Source of the DNA: Marinobacter sp. S6332
Lineage (GTDB): Bacteria; Pseudomonadota; Gammaproteobacteria; Pseudomonadales; Oleiphilaceae
Direction of reading: 5' to 3'
NCBI RefSeq assembly: GCF_023016045.1
Contig: NZ_JALKAP010000014.1
Span: 1-64,000 of the forward strand
Length of the DNA: 64,000 nt
Part shown: piece by piece, positions 49,228 to 58,134 of the stretch
How positions within the stretch are numbered: the first letter of the stretch is position 1
How the letters are laid out: every line of letters begins with the position of its first letter
Program-made: the position numbers and the translations under genes
Notes under the pieces: model-generated
What the model saw: only the letters and a program-made list of their open reading frames with translations
Told to the model about the DNA's origin: nothing
The model's database searches: none

Positions 49228-50025
49228 ATGTCCCTGTTAGCCGTATTTGCCATCTATATGGTGCTCGGTGCGTTCGCCGGCACACTTGCAGGCCTTTTCG
49301 GGATTGGTGGTGGTCTTATTATTGTGCCGGTGCTGATTTTCAGTTTCGGGGCTCAGGGCTTTAGTCTGGAAATTGCGGCACACATGGCCGTTGGAACCTC
49401 GCTTGCGACCATCGTGTTCACCTCCCTCAGCTCCATTCGCTCGCACCACGGTCACGGGGCTATTCGCTGGGATGTATTTCGGCCAATGGCTTTTGGCATT
49501 ATAGCGGGCGCGCTTATAGGGGCCTGGACAGCGGCGCTGTTAAGCGGAGCCATGCTGGAACTTATTATCGGTGTGTTTGTCATTCTCGTCGGGCTGAAAA
49601 TGCTGTTCGAGGTAAACCCTTCGCCTGGCAGAAATGTTGCAGGTAAAGCAGGCCTTGCAGGGGCCGGTGCAGGCATTGGATGGGCCTCAGCTATTTTCGG
49701 GATAGGCGGCGGAACGCTTACAGTGCCCTATTTGAGCTGGAGCAATGTTCGCATGCAGCAGGCGGTAGGCACCTCCGCAGCCTGCGGGTTGCCGATTGCG
49801 GTTGCGGGTGCTGTGGGCAATGTCTGGACAGGGTGGAGCGAACCAGCCCTGCCTGAATATAGCTTTGGTTATATCTATTTACCGGCATTGATCGGGATTA
49901 TTCTTACCAGCGTGCTGTTTGCACGTGTTGGAGCGAATTTGGCCCACCGGCTTAACGCCAAAGTTTTGAAACGCGTGTTTGCCATCCTGCTTCTGCTGGT
50001 TGGCCTTCGTTTTTTACTGAGCTAA
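49228..50025 (+). CDS. TauE/SafE family sulfite/anion exporter-like permease
   Basis: A 265-residue integral membrane protein with eight predicted helices and the duplicated family motif: [15 protein letters not shown] near the N terminus and [17 protein letters not shown] in the second half. Members move small sulfur-containing or organic anions, but the substrate cannot be read from sequence. It lies 10 bp before lgt, so it is probably transcribed with lgt-thyA. Confidence 0.9.
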   Translation: MSLLAVFAIYMVLGAFAGTLAGLFGIGGGLIIVPVLIFSFGAQGFSLEIAAHMAVGTSLATIVFTSLSSIRSHHGHGAIRWDVFRPMAFGIIAGALIGAWTAALLSGAMLELIIGVFVILVGLKMLFEVNPSPGRNVAGKAGLAGAGAGIGWASAIFGIGGGTLTVPYLSWSNVRMQQAVGTSAACGLPIAVAGAVGNVWTGWSEPALPEYSFGYIYLPALIGIILTSVLFARVGANLAHRLNAKVLKRVFAILLLLVGLRFLLS

Positions 50026-50035
50026 GAGGTTATTG

Positions 50036-50824
50036 ATGCTTCAGCATCCACAGATAGATCCGGTTGCCATCGCTATAGGTCCCTTAAAAATTCACTGGTA
50101 CGGGCTTACCTATCTAGTCGGTTTTCTCGCGGGCTGGTGGCTGGGCAGGCTGCGCACACGTAAGCCTTGGGCTCCAATCACTGAAGAGCAAATGGGCGAC
50201 CTTTTGTTTTACCTTGCCCTTGGGGTCATTCTTGGCGGCCGCTTCGGTTATGTGATCTTCTACAACTTCGACAGCTTTCTGGCCGACCCCCTATGGCTAC
50301 TGCGGGTATGGGAGGGCGGCATGTCCTTCCACGGCGGCTTACTAGGGGTTATGTTTGCCATGTGGTGGTACGGTCGCAAAGTTGGAACCGGCTTCTGGCG
50401 CCTCGCTGACTTTGTTGCACCTCTGGTGCCCGTTGGTCTTGGGGCGGGGCGAATTGGCAATTTCATCAACGGCGAACTCTGGGGCAAACCTACGGATGTG
50501 CCCTGGGGCATGGTGTTTCGCCAAGCGCCTGACGCCTTAGCTCGCCACCCATCTCAGCTCTACCAGTTTGCACTCGAGGGCGTGGTGTTTTTCATTATCC
50601 TCTGGTGGTTCTCATCCAAACCACGCCCCAAAATGGCAGTGTCTGGCCTGTTCTTGATTTGCTACGGAATCTTCCGTTTTATGGTGGAGTTCGTGCGCCA
50701 ACCTGACGCTCAGTTGGGCTATTTGGCATTCGACTGGCTCACCATGGGGCAGGTGCTTTCCTTCCCGATGATTTTGGCTGGCGTGGCTCTGATGTCCATT
50801 GCTTACCGGAGAAACGCAGAATGA
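50036..50824 (+). CDS. lgt: prolipoprotein diacylglyceryl transferase
   Basis: Lgt attaches diacylglycerol to the lipobox Cys of prolipoproteins. The 262-residue membrane protein shows [33 protein letters not shown] and the signature [19 protein letters not shown], then [14 protein letters not shown]. The ATG at 50036 follows AGAGG by 6 bases; the TTG one codon earlier is less likely. It overlaps thyA by 4 bp, an arrangement common in gammaproteobacteria. Confidence 0.96.
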   Translation: MLQHPQIDPVAIAIGPLKIHWYGLTYLVGFLAGWWLGRLRTRKPWAPITEEQMGDLLFYLALGVILGGRFGYVIFYNFDSFLADPLWLLRVWEGGMSFHGGLLGVMFAMWWYGRKVGTGFWRLADFVAPLVPVGLGAGRIGNFINGELWGKPTDVPWGMVFRQAPDALARHPSQLYQFALEGVVFFIILWWFSSKPRPKMAVSGLFLICYGIFRFMVEFVRQPDAQLGYLAFDWLTMGQVLSFPMILAGVALMSIAYRRNAE

Positions 50825-51660
50825 AAGCCTATCTTGATCTTATGCGCGATGTGGTCGATAACGGTTACGACAAAGGCGATCGCACCGGCGTTGGTACGCG
50901 CTCAGTTTTCGGACGCCAGATTCGTTTTAACCTCCAGGATGGTTTTCCGCTGGTAACCACCAAAAAGGTGCACCTGCGCAGCATAATCTATGAACTGCTC
51001 TGGTTCCTGAAAGGCTCCACAGACAACAACTGGCTGAAAGAACGTAAAGTCTCCATCTGGAACGAGTGGGCGTTGGAAAACGGCGACCTCGGCCCCATTT
51101 ACGGCAAACAGTGGCGCAGCTGGGAGTGCCCGGATGGCCGGGTAGTGGATCAGATTAGCGCAGTCATCGACCAGATTCGCAACAAACCAAATTCCCGACG
51201 TCTGATCGTGTCTGCGTGGAACCCGGCAGAGCTTCCGGATGAATCGATTGGTCCTCAGGAAAATGCTGAGAAAGGCCTTATGGCGTTGGCTCCTTGCCAT
51301 TGCCTGTTCCAGTTCTACGTGCTCGACGGCAAGCTCTCCTGCCAGCTTTACCAACGCAGTGCCGACCTGTTTCTGGGGGTGCCGTTCAATATTGCATCCT
51401 ATGCGCTCCTGACCCACATGATCGCTCAACAATGTGATCTGGGCGTTGGTGAGTTCGTTCATACCTTTGGTGACTGTCACCTGTATCAAAACCATCTGAC
51501 AGACAACATTGTATTTGAGCAACTAAAACGCGAGCCAAAGGCGCTCCCTAAGCTAGTTATTAAGCGTAAGCCGAACTCAATCTTTGCCTATGAACTGGAA
51601 GATTTCGAGTTTGAAGGCTACGACCCTTACCCCGGCATAAAAGCTCCTATAGCAATATAA
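50821..51660 (+). CDS. thyA: thymidylate synthase
   Basis: ThyA methylates dUMP to dTMP with methylene-THF. The 279-residue protein has [22 protein letters not shown], the nucleophile Cys159 in [37 protein letters not shown] and the C-terminal end GIKAPIAI. It is about 15 residues longer than E. coli ThyA because of an insert around [14 protein letters not shown]. folA lies downstream, separated by the MITE-like repeat. Confidence 0.97.
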   Translation: MKAYLDLMRDVVDNGYDKGDRTGVGTRSVFGRQIRFNLQDGFPLVTTKKVHLRSIIYELLWFLKGSTDNNWLKERKVSIWNEWALENGDLGPIYGKQWRSWECPDGRVVDQISAVIDQIRNKPNSRRLIVSAWNPAELPDESIGPQENAEKGLMALAPCHCLFQFYVLDGKLSCQLYQRSADLFLGVPFNIASYALLTHMIAQQCDLGVGEFVHTFGDCHLYQNHLTDNIVFEQLKREPKALPKLVIKRKPNSIFAYELEDFEFEGYDPYPGIKAPIAI

Positions 51661-51689
51661 AACCGGCAGGATTAATCCAAAGCTCGATC

Positions 51690-51882
51690 GCAAGGGTGCG
51701 GGAAGGGCTGTCCAAAAATGTGCCGAGCCATGGGTGGAGTGCGAAGCACTTCACGGGCAAGCCATGGAAGGCTTGCCCCGGACCTTTAGCGCGACGCAGG
51801 AGCAGTAAGCGCTAAAGGGCGGAGCCAAGCGTACACGGACGTATTCACAGCGTTTTTTGGACAGCTCTTCCCGCACCCTTGC
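51690..51882. repeat. MITE-like repeat element with 30-bp inverted ends
   Basis: A 193-bp non-coding element fills the thyA-folA gap. Its ends (51690-51719 and 51853-51882) are inverted repeats matching at 28 of 30 positions. Inside are three further perfect stems: 51738-51742/51746-51750 (5 bp), 51755-51763/51770-51778 (9 bp) and 51783-51792/51809-51818 (10 bp). The whole can fold into a cloverleaf. It encodes no protein, and no target-site duplication is evident. The gap is 246 bp and the remainder holds only the folA ribosome site. Confidence 0.7.
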
Positions 51883-51906
51883 CGCCACTCAACTCTGAGG
51901 AACATT

Positions 51907-52422
51907 ATGCGCAAGGCACTCATAGTAGCCATGTCCCGAAACCGCGTTATTGGTAAAAATAACAATCTGCCTTGGTATTTGCCGGGCGACCTGAAGTACT
52001 TCAAGCAAGCCACCATGGGCAAGCCCATCATCATGGGCCGTAAAACCTGGGACTCTATAGGCAGACCGCTGCCCGGCCGAATGAACGTAGTTATTTCGAG
52101 AAACGCAGACCGGGAAGCACCCGCAGGAACCACGAGCGCAAAATCACTGGACGAAGCCCTGATAAAAGCCGAAGCACAGGCCGAGTTGGACGGTATCGAT
52201 GAGGTAATGATAATCGGGGGAGGGCAAATCTACACAGAAGCGCTACCCATGGTAGACCGCATCTATATTACGCAGGTGCACGCCGAAGTGGATGGCGATG
52301 CGTATTTTCCTGAAGTGAACTGGGATGAGTGGGAAGAAATCGGACGGGAGGATTTCTCCGCGTCCGATAATAACCCTTACGACTACAGCTTTGTCGTCTA
52401 TCAGCGCTTGGCGTCTGACTGA
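51907..52422 (+). CDS. folA: dihydrofolate reductase
   Basis: FolA reduces the dihydrofolate made by ThyA. The 171-residue protein shows ALIVAMSRNRVIGKNNNLPWYLPGDLKYFK, split as the folate and NADPH site, then GKPIIMGRKTWDSIGRPLPGR, VMIIGGGQIYTEAL and the C-terminal strand. The acidic catalytic residue corresponds to Asp in LPGDLKYF. The 3' end overlaps the convergent helicase gene by 22 bp. Confidence 0.97.
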   Translation: MRKALIVAMSRNRVIGKNNNLPWYLPGDLKYFKQATMGKPIIMGRKTWDSIGRPLPGRMNVVISRNADREAPAGTTSAKSLDEALIKAEAQAELDGIDEVMIIGGGQIYTEALPMVDRIYITQVHAEVDGDAYFPEVNWDEWEEIGREDFSASDNNPYDYSFVVYQRLASD

Positions 52423-53930
52423 CGAGGAGGCCGCTTGCCCGCAGGCTTGCCGCCTTTGCCAGGTGGCTTGCCACGAGCACCAGCGCCACCAGGGCCGCCG
52501 CGGCCTTTGTAGCCACCTTTTGGCGGCCCCTTGCGAAACTCTCCTGAACGACCGCCACCCTTACGGTCACGGCGTGCGGGTGCAGACGCAGAGACTACCG
52601 GCAGCGCCTCTGGCTGCTCCAGCGGCAACGAACCAGGCTGCATAGCTTCCATCCAGCAGGCCAAAGCGCCCGCTACCATGGCAATGTCCATTTCGTTGCG
52701 CTCGGCGATTTCATCCAGCAAAGCCATGGATTTTGCGAGCTTTTTATCCTCGGCAAAGCCCAGTAGTTGGCTCTCGAACTGCTCTTCGCGCATTTTCTTC
52801 AGTTCAACCGGCGAAGGCAGCTCATAAGCCACCATGGGCGAGTTGGTGGCACGCTCAAGAGTGCGCAGCCAGCTCCGCTCACGGGGAGTTACCAGCAAAA
52901 TCGCCTTGCCAGTACGCCCGGCGCGCCCTGTGCGGCCAACCCGGTGGATATAGGCTTCCGTATCGTAGGGCACATCATAGTTGATAACGTGAGTGATTCT
53001 GGGAACGTCCAAACCACGGGCGGCTACATCGGTAGCGACAATGATGTCTTTCTTACCGCGTTTCAGGTCTTCAACCGTCTGTTCGCGCTGGCGCTGGTTC
53101 AGGTCGCCATTCAACGGCGCCACTGCGTGCCCGCGGGCACTGAGCTTTTCAGCCAAAAGCGTGGTTTCTGCTTTAGTCCGTACAAAGATAATCGCAGCCT
53201 CAATAGGCTCGACTTCAAGAATACGAGTTAGTGCATCCAGCTTACGCTCTGCATACACGGGAAGAACAAACTGGGAAATGCGCTCTACGGTACGAGTTTC
53301 ACTTTCGATTTTCACTTCAACCGCATCGCTAAGATAAGTCTGGGCGACCTTCTTAATTTGCGGTGGCATAGTGGCGGAGAACAGTGCGCGCTGACAGTTT
53401 TCCGGTGTCTTGGCAAGAATGGCTTCTACATCATCAATGAAGCCCATGCGCAGCATTTCATCGGCTTCATCGAGAACCACGGCTTTTAGATTGCCCAGTC
53501 TCAAGGTGCCTTTGCGAAGATGGTCGAGCATACGGCCAGGCGTACCGACAATAACCTGTGCACCGCGTTTGAGACCTTTAATTTGAGGATAAAAATCCTG
53601 ACCGCCGTAAATCGGCAACACGTGAAAGTTGCGGTATTTAGCGGCGTAAGAAGTAAAGGCTTCTGCAACCTGAATGGCCAGCTCCCTTGTGGGGGCCAAA
53701 ACCAGAATTTGAGGTTCGCTTATTGAGGCATCAATTCGGCTTAGCAGCGGTAATGCGAAGGCAGCGGTTTTACCCGTGCCGGTCTGGGCAACGCCCAGTA
53801 AGTGTTTGCCAGCGAGCAGTGCGGGCATGCACTGGGCCTGGATGGGCGTTGGGGTTTCGTAACCAATAGCGGATACAGCTTCAAGTACGGCTGGATCCAG
53901 CCCCAGTTCGGCAAAGGACAATTCAGACAT
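52401..53930 (-). CDS. DEAD-box ATP-dependent RNA helicase with Gly/Arg/Lys-rich tail
   Basis: A DEAD-box RNA helicase, closest in layout to DeaD/CsdA. The core shows the Q motif GYETPTPIQAQ, AQTGTGKTAAF (motif I), APTRELAIQ, VLDEADEMLRMGF (II), FSATMP (III), IIFVRTKAET, ATDVAARGLDVPR and HRVGRTGRAG (VI). A helical dimerisation-like segment follows. The C-terminal ~70 residues are a low-complexity Gly/Arg/Lys/Pro tail in place of the RNA-binding domain of E. coli DeaD; 509 residues versus about 630. It probably acts in ribosome assembly or cold adaptation. Confidence 0.92.
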   Translation of the reverse strand: MSELSFAELGLDPAVLEAVSAIGYETPTPIQAQCMPALLAGKHLLGVAQTGTGKTAAFALPLLSRIDASISEPQILVLAPTRELAIQVAEAFTSYAAKYRNFHVLPIYGGQDFYPQIKGLKRGAQVIVGTPGRMLDHLRKGTLRLGNLKAVVLDEADEMLRMGFIDDVEAILAKTPENCQRALFSATMPPQIKKVAQTYLSDAVEVKIESETRTVERISQFVLPVYAERKLDALTRILEVEPIEAAIIFVRTKAETTLLAEKLSARGHAVAPLNGDLNQRQREQTVEDLKRGKKDIIVATDVAARGLDVPRITHVINYDVPYDTEAYIHRVGRTGRAGRTGKAILLVTPRERSWLRTLERATNSPMVAYELPSPVELKKMREEQFESQLLGFAEDKKLAKSMALLDEIAERNEMDIAMVAGALACWMEAMQPGSLPLEQPEALPVVSASAPARRDRKGGGRSGEFRKGPPKGGYKGRGGPGGAGARGKPPGKGGKPAGKRPPRQSDAKR

Positions 53931-53957
53931 TGATTTACTCGGTATTCGGGAGGTAGA

Positions 53958-53993
53958 GCATTGCCGGGCAATGCATTATGTGGCGATATTATA
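53958..53993 (-). promoter_or_regulatory. candidate promoter and leader palindrome of the helicase gene
   Basis: On the minus strand a perfect TATAAT (53988-53993) is followed by the palindrome GCATTGCC-C-GGCAATGC (53958-53974), which lies in the transcribed leader 28 bp before the start codon. No good -35 is seen. The rest of the gap to 54128 holds no gene. Confidence 0.4.
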
Positions 53994-54128
53994 ACCGCTT
54001 TTTGCCGGATTTAATACGTAAAATCTTTGGCAACCTGTAGGTAGTTGCCGGGGCGCTGTCATTGCATTGCAATCGCGTTTTGGGCAGTCTTTAGACCTCC
54101 ACCGATAGGTTGCTAACAGGAAAGCACT

Positions 54129-54917
54129 ATGACCTTTGATGAATTGATGACTGCTGGCCGTGCCAGCAATGAGTTGGTGATGCCTGCAACTTGGTCGCAG
54201 GGGCGCGCAACCTTCGGCGGTCTGGCAACCGGCTTGCTATTTGACCGAATGGAGCGAGCGGTAGCCGATAGTAGGCCTATGCGGTCCATGAATGTCTCAT
54301 TTGTGGCGCCGGTAGAAGCGGGTGTGCCAGCCTTATTTGAAGTGCAAATTCTGCGCGAAGGTAGGTCCGTGAGCCAAGTCGAGGGCCGGATTATCCAGAA
54401 CGGAGAGCCCCGATTGATCTGTATTGGTGCCTTTGCGGGTGACAGGGAGTCCATAGTACAGGTTGACGGAGAACCCGCTCCCGATGCAAAACCGGTGGAT
54501 CAATGCCAGAGCTTGCCATTTATTGAAGGTGTAACCCCCGGTTTCATAGGTTATATAGAAATGCGTTGGGCCTACGGTAGCATGCCATTTACCGGTGGGA
54601 GCGGTCGGGAAATGGGGGGCTGGATGCGGTTCCGGGAAGTGCCAAAAACACTTGCCGATGCCCACATAGTGGCGCTGGTCGACGCTTGGCCTGCGCCTGT
54701 TCTGCAGCACTTTAAATCTGCTGTGCCAGCCAGTTCATTGTCCTGGGCTTTGGATATCATTCACCCGAGACCAGTTTTGAAGGCCGACGATTGGCTGTTG
54801 TACAAGGCGAGCATTGAACAGGCGGGAGATGGCTACTGCCATTTCAACGCCCGGGTATGGACCCCGCGCGGAGAGTTGTTGGCAGTCAGCCGCCAGACGG
54901 TCACAGTCTTTGGTTAA
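54129..54917 (+). CDS. acyl-CoA thioesterase-like protein (double hotdog fold)
   Basis: A 262-residue protein of the thioesterase-like superfamily related to TesB-type double hotdog enzymes. The N-terminal hotdog shows WSQGRATFGGLATGLLFDRM and RPMRSMNVSFVAPVEAGVPA, and the C-terminal one shows ASSLSWALDIIHPRP and ARVWTPRGELLAVSRQTVTVFG. It probably hydrolyses acyl-CoA; the substrate is unknown. It stands alone with its own AGGAAAG-type ribosome site. Confidence 0.82.
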   Translation: MTFDELMTAGRASNELVMPATWSQGRATFGGLATGLLFDRMERAVADSRPMRSMNVSFVAPVEAGVPALFEVQILREGRSVSQVEGRIIQNGEPRLICIGAFAGDRESIVQVDGEPAPDAKPVDQCQSLPFIEGVTPGFIGYIEMRWAYGSMPFTGGSGREMGGWMRFREVPKTLADAHIVALVDAWPAPVLQHFKSAVPASSLSWALDIIHPRPVLKADDWLLYKASIEQAGDGYCHFNARVWTPRGELLAVSRQTVTVFG

Positions 54918-54949
54918 ATGGCGCTGTTTCTCTATGGCTAAATGGCGGC

Positions 54950-55849
54950 TCAGGCCGCTATTTCAGCTTTGAGTGCGTCGATAATGATGCGCGCAAAGTC
55001 CTCTGGAGAGTCTTCCTGTAGAAAATGCCCGCCGCGCAAGGTGATGTGAGGCTGCCCGAGTGCGCCGGGAATGCGGCGCTGCATGTATCGGTCTCCGCCA
55101 CGGGTTATAGGGTCGCCGCTGCTAAAACAGGTAATAAAGGGCTTGCGCCATTTTTCCAGAACTTTCCAGGCGGCTTTATTTGCGCTGCTTGACGGATCTT
55201 CAGGTGATATGGGCACCAGCTTAGGGAATGCGCGCGCACCGGCTTTGTACTCGGTGGAAGGGAAGGGCGCTTCGTAGGCTGCTAATTCGTATTTGTTCAG
55301 CGTGCGTTCAGTGCCTAGCTGTACAATCCTGCTAACCGGAAACCATGGGCTGTGAGTAGCAAAGGCTTTCCATACGCTGAATGTTGCAGGCGCACGCACT
55401 TCACCTGTCGGTAGCATGCCGTTGCCAACAATGATGCGCTGGAACCGGTCCGGTAGCTCAGTCGCAAGCCTTAATCCGAGTAGTGAACCCCAGTTTTGGC
55501 AGACCAGAGTGATATTCCGAAGATCCAGAGCTTCGAGCCAGTGGGTGAGCCATGCCAGATGGCGATCGTAACTGTAGTCGTTTACGGATGCAGGCTTGTC
55601 TGATTTGCCAAAACCCACCAGATCTGGCGCCAATACGCGGTGGCCTGCCGAAGCAACGATTGGGATCATGTGGCGGTAAAGGTATGACCAGGATGGCTCT
55701 CCATGCAGCATAAGAACGGCCGATGCGCCAGTTGGGCCCTCATCAACATAGTGCATTCGGAGGCCGGGCTCGACATCCAGATAATGGGGAGTAAACGGGT
55801 AATCCGGAAGGTCTGCGAAGCGGTCTTCGTCGGTTCTCAGAATACGCAT
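54950..55849 (-). CDS. haloalkane dehalogenase family alpha/beta hydrolase, Asp-to-Asn nucleophile
   Basis: A 299-residue alpha/beta hydrolase that looks like haloalkane dehalogenase subfamily I. It has the N terminus MRILRTDEDRFADLPDYPF, LDVEPGLRMHYVDEGP, the oxyanion motif HGEPSWSYLYR and the closing histidine in RGGHFLQED. The nucleophile elbow reads VCQNWGS: Asn119 replaces the catalytic Asp of VCQDWGG-type enzymes (codon AAC at 55493-55495), while the following halide-binding Trp is kept. Activity is therefore doubtful unless the Asn is deamidated. I start at the ATG at 55849 because the family begins there; the frame is open 27 codons further up. Confidence 0.85.
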   Translation of the reverse strand: MRILRTDEDRFADLPDYPFTPHYLDVEPGLRMHYVDEGPTGASAVLMLHGEPSWSYLYRHMIPIVASAGHRVLAPDLVGFGKSDKPASVNDYSYDRHLAWLTHWLEALDLRNITLVCQNWGSLLGLRLATELPDRFQRIIVGNGMLPTGEVRAPATFSVWKAFATHSPWFPVSRIVQLGTERTLNKYELAAYEAPFPSTEYKAGARAFPKLVPISPEDPSSSANKAAWKVLEKWRKPFITCFSSGDPITRGGDRYMQRRIPGALGQPHITLRGGHFLQEDSPEDFARIIIDALKAEIAA

Positions 55850-55993
55850 GCCATCGACTGTCCTAACTGATTGGTTGCGTGATTGCTGCGGGTTCTCTCT
55901 TTCGAAGCCGGTGCAACAATCTTCAACCAATAGGATAAATCAGTTCGAAGGCTGGTGTGTTTGAGTTGCGTAACAGAGCGTTGCTGCTTTGAA

Positions 55994-56341
55994 TCAGGAA
56001 TCGTTCGGGTCGACTATCGGCCGCCGGTTCGAGCGCTTATCTTCCCAGCTTAGATCTTTGGGGTCGTACCATCCTATGGCGTTGAGCACTTTTTCACGGG
56101 TTGCGGCAGAAAGGGTTGGCCAGAGCTCTTGGAAATCATCCAGTCCCTGATCGCGCATCCTTTGTTGCTTACTCTGAAGGCGGCTAATAATTCGCGGCAG
56201 TTGCAAGGCCTCCCCCAGTTGGCCCGGCACCAGCACTTCTTGACCCAAAACTTTTTTTCGATGGGTTCTGGCTGCCAAAACCCGACGCAACTCCGCAGCG
56301 GCCTCCAGAGCAGTTTCCGTGTTAAAAGTTTCCAGTTCCAA
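55994..56341 (-). CDS. hypothetical protein, 115 aa
   Basis: I do not recognise this family. The protein is 115 residues, soluble, without signal peptide or membrane segment. It is helical and charged in the first two thirds (ETALEAAAELRRVLAARTHRKK, cut here for length; RIISRLQSKQQRMRDQGLDD) and ends in a basic, Pro-containing tail. A middle part (LWPTLSAATREKVLNAIGWYDP) looks conserved. It lies between the dehalogenase-like gene and a divergent permease gene. Codon use looks like that of the neighbours. Confidence 0.65.
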   Translation of the reverse strand: MELETFNTETALEAAAELRRVLAARTHRKKVLGQEVLVPGQLGEALQLPRIISRLQSKQQRMRDQGLDDFQELWPTLSAATREKVLNAIGWYDPKDLSWEDKRSNRRPIVDPNDS

Positions 56342-56462
56342 TGCCGTGACCTGTTTAATAGTTAATCAACAACTTTTCACTATAACCTGAAGCATGCACG
56401 AGTGGCCATGAGGTCGTGGTAGGCTATTGCGCCACTGAATTTGACAGGGACAAAGCAAAATT

Positions 56463-57542
56463 ATGTACGCAAAACTTGAGACGCGGACCTTTCTTGCCAT
56501 GCTGGTAGGGGTATCTCTGGCTTTCGTGCTTCTTATGAAGCCTTTTATCGGCCCTATTTTCTGGGCCGTCGCTATTGCCGTGATTTTTCATCCGCTGCAG
56601 GTTTTTCTGGTGCGCAAGTTTGGTGATCGGCCCAACGTGAATGCGTTGATCACGCTCACAATATGCATGTTGATTGTAGTAATTCCTGTGCTGGTTCTGG
56701 TTACGTCTCTGGTGGCAGAAGGGTTGGGTATTTATCAGAAAATTCAGGAAGGAGAGATAAAACCCGGAGAATATATCGATCAGGTGAACCAATCTTTCCC
56801 GGCAATACAGGCATTCCTTGCGCAATTTGATATTAACTTTAGCGAAATTCGTGATCGGGTTGTCAGTCTGTTTGTAGGTGGTAGTCAGTTTCTAGCCAAG
56901 CAGGCGTTGGGCATAGGCCAAAATACCTTCCAGTTTTTCCTCGGGTTGGCGCTTATGGTTTATCTGGCATTCTTTCTTTTGCGTGATGGCAGCAAACTGA
57001 TTGACCTGATGATCCGGGCGCTACCTCTGGGGGATGAGCGTGAGCGGCTGTTGTTTGCAAAGTTCGCCGAAGTAACCCGTGCGACGGTAAAGGGTAACTT
57101 GTTGATCGCTATTATTCAGGGTGCTCTGGGTGGCATCATTTTCTGGATACTCGGCATTACGGGGGCCCTGCTTTGGGGTGTGGTTATGGCCATTTTTTCC
57201 TTGCTTCCCGCTGTAGGTGCTGCGCTGGTGTGGGTGCCCGCCGCAATTTATCTTGCCGCTGTGGGCGACATTGTTCAGGCAGTGGTATTAACGATATTTG
57301 GCGTAATTGTGATAGGGCTGGCGGATAATATTTTGCGGCCGATTATGGTAGGTAGAGATACGAAACTACCGGATTACATTGTGCTGCTATCAACGTTGGG
57401 TGGCTTGGCCATGTTCGGTATTAACGGCTTTGTGATGGGCCCCCTTGTTGCGGCTTTGTTCATGGCGTTCTGGGGAATTTTTATACGAGAGTTCAGTGAA
57501 GAGTCTCAAAGGGCCGGATTGTCGGAGGGTGATGTCGATTAA
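56463..57542 (+). CDS. AI-2E family transporter (PerM/YdiK-like)
   Basis: A 359-residue inner-membrane protein of the AI-2E exporter superfamily. It has two N-terminal helices (FLAMLVGVSLAFVLLM, FWAVAIAVIFHPL), a periplasmic-like central segment and five or more C-terminal helices. Family pieces are ALMVYLAFFLLRDG, VTRATVKGNLLIAIIQGALGG and the NILRPIMVGRDTKLPDYIVLLSTLGGLAMFG region (split here). Members export autoinducer-2 or act as Na+/H+ antiporters; the substrate here is unknown. Confidence 0.9.
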   Translation: MYAKLETRTFLAMLVGVSLAFVLLMKPFIGPIFWAVAIAVIFHPLQVFLVRKFGDRPNVNALITLTICMLIVVIPVLVLVTSLVAEGLGIYQKIQEGEIKPGEYIDQVNQSFPAIQAFLAQFDINFSEIRDRVVSLFVGGSQFLAKQALGIGQNTFQFFLGLALMVYLAFFLLRDGSKLIDLMIRALPLGDERERLLFAKFAEVTRATVKGNLLIAIIQGALGGIIFWILGITGALLWGVVMAIFSLLPAVGAALVWVPAAIYLAAVGDIVQAVVLTIFGVIVIGLADNILRPIMVGRDTKLPDYIVLLSTLGGLAMFGINGFVMGPLVAALFMAFWGIFIREFSEESQRAGLSEGDVD

Positions 57543-57666
57543 GGCGACATGAGACAAAAGTATGTTAGGCTTTTCTGAAAGACGCCTCAGCCTGTGGAGA
57601 TTGGCACCACATAACAAGAAAGAAGCGGATATCGAAAAGGTATCAGGAGTAAAACAGGTGAGTATT

Positions 57667-58062
57667 ATGAAAAACACTATTGCCCGTTTGAGGCACATAG
57701 CGCTCGCATTTGGCGCTGCCGCACTGCTAGGTTTCGCACCCGCCGCTTTCGCGGATGAAATTGTGGCGCTTAAGAATGCCCTGTACGGTGCAGGTTACGA
57801 CATTAGCAACGTGAACCCCGGCATGGACCCTGCCACTCGGTCGGAATTGACCCGTTTCCAGAAGGATAATGGTCTGCAGGCAAACGGTATTCTCGATGAG
57901 GCCACCAAAAACGCACTCGGTTTGATTCGTGTCGATATGGCTGCCGCCACAACCAGTGCTAGCCCTGCAAAAACGCAAGCTGGCGCGCCTGAAAAGCCGG
58001 AGCCAGTTGAAGAAGAGGCGATTGAAGAGGAAGAGGACGATGGTGGTTGGTCTTTCTTCTAA
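57667..58062 (+). CDS. secreted peptidoglycan-binding-domain protein with acidic tail
   Basis: A 131-residue protein with a Sec signal peptide (cleavage probably after FAPAAFA, residue ~30). One PG_binding_1 domain follows (EIVALKNALYGAGYDIS... DPATRSELTRFQKDNGLQANGILDEATKNAL, given in pieces). The C terminus is a Glu-rich stretch (VEEEAIEEEEDDGG) that ends WSFF. No catalytic domain is attached. I start it at the ATG at 57667 because the signal peptide begins there; 35 upstream codons are open. Role unknown; periplasmic wall binding is likely. Confidence 0.82.
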   Translation: MKNTIARLRHIALAFGAAALLGFAPAAFADEIVALKNALYGAGYDISNVNPGMDPATRSELTRFQKDNGLQANGILDEATKNALGLIRVDMAAATTSASPAKTQAGAPEKPEPVEEEAIEEEEDDGGWSFF

Positions 58063-58080
58063 AGCCAGCACCTTGTAACA

Positions 58081-58120
58081 GAAAACCCCGCACAGACTTC
58101 ATCTGTGCGGGGTTTTTCGT
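58081..58120. terminator. bidirectional terminator between the peptidoglycan-binding gene and ilvD
   Basis: ACCCCGCACAGA and TCTGTGCGGGGT form a perfect 12-bp stem with a 5-nt loop, with A before and TTTTTCGTT after. It serves both converging genes. Confidence 0.92.
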
Positions 58121-58134
58121 TAAGAGCCCAAAAA

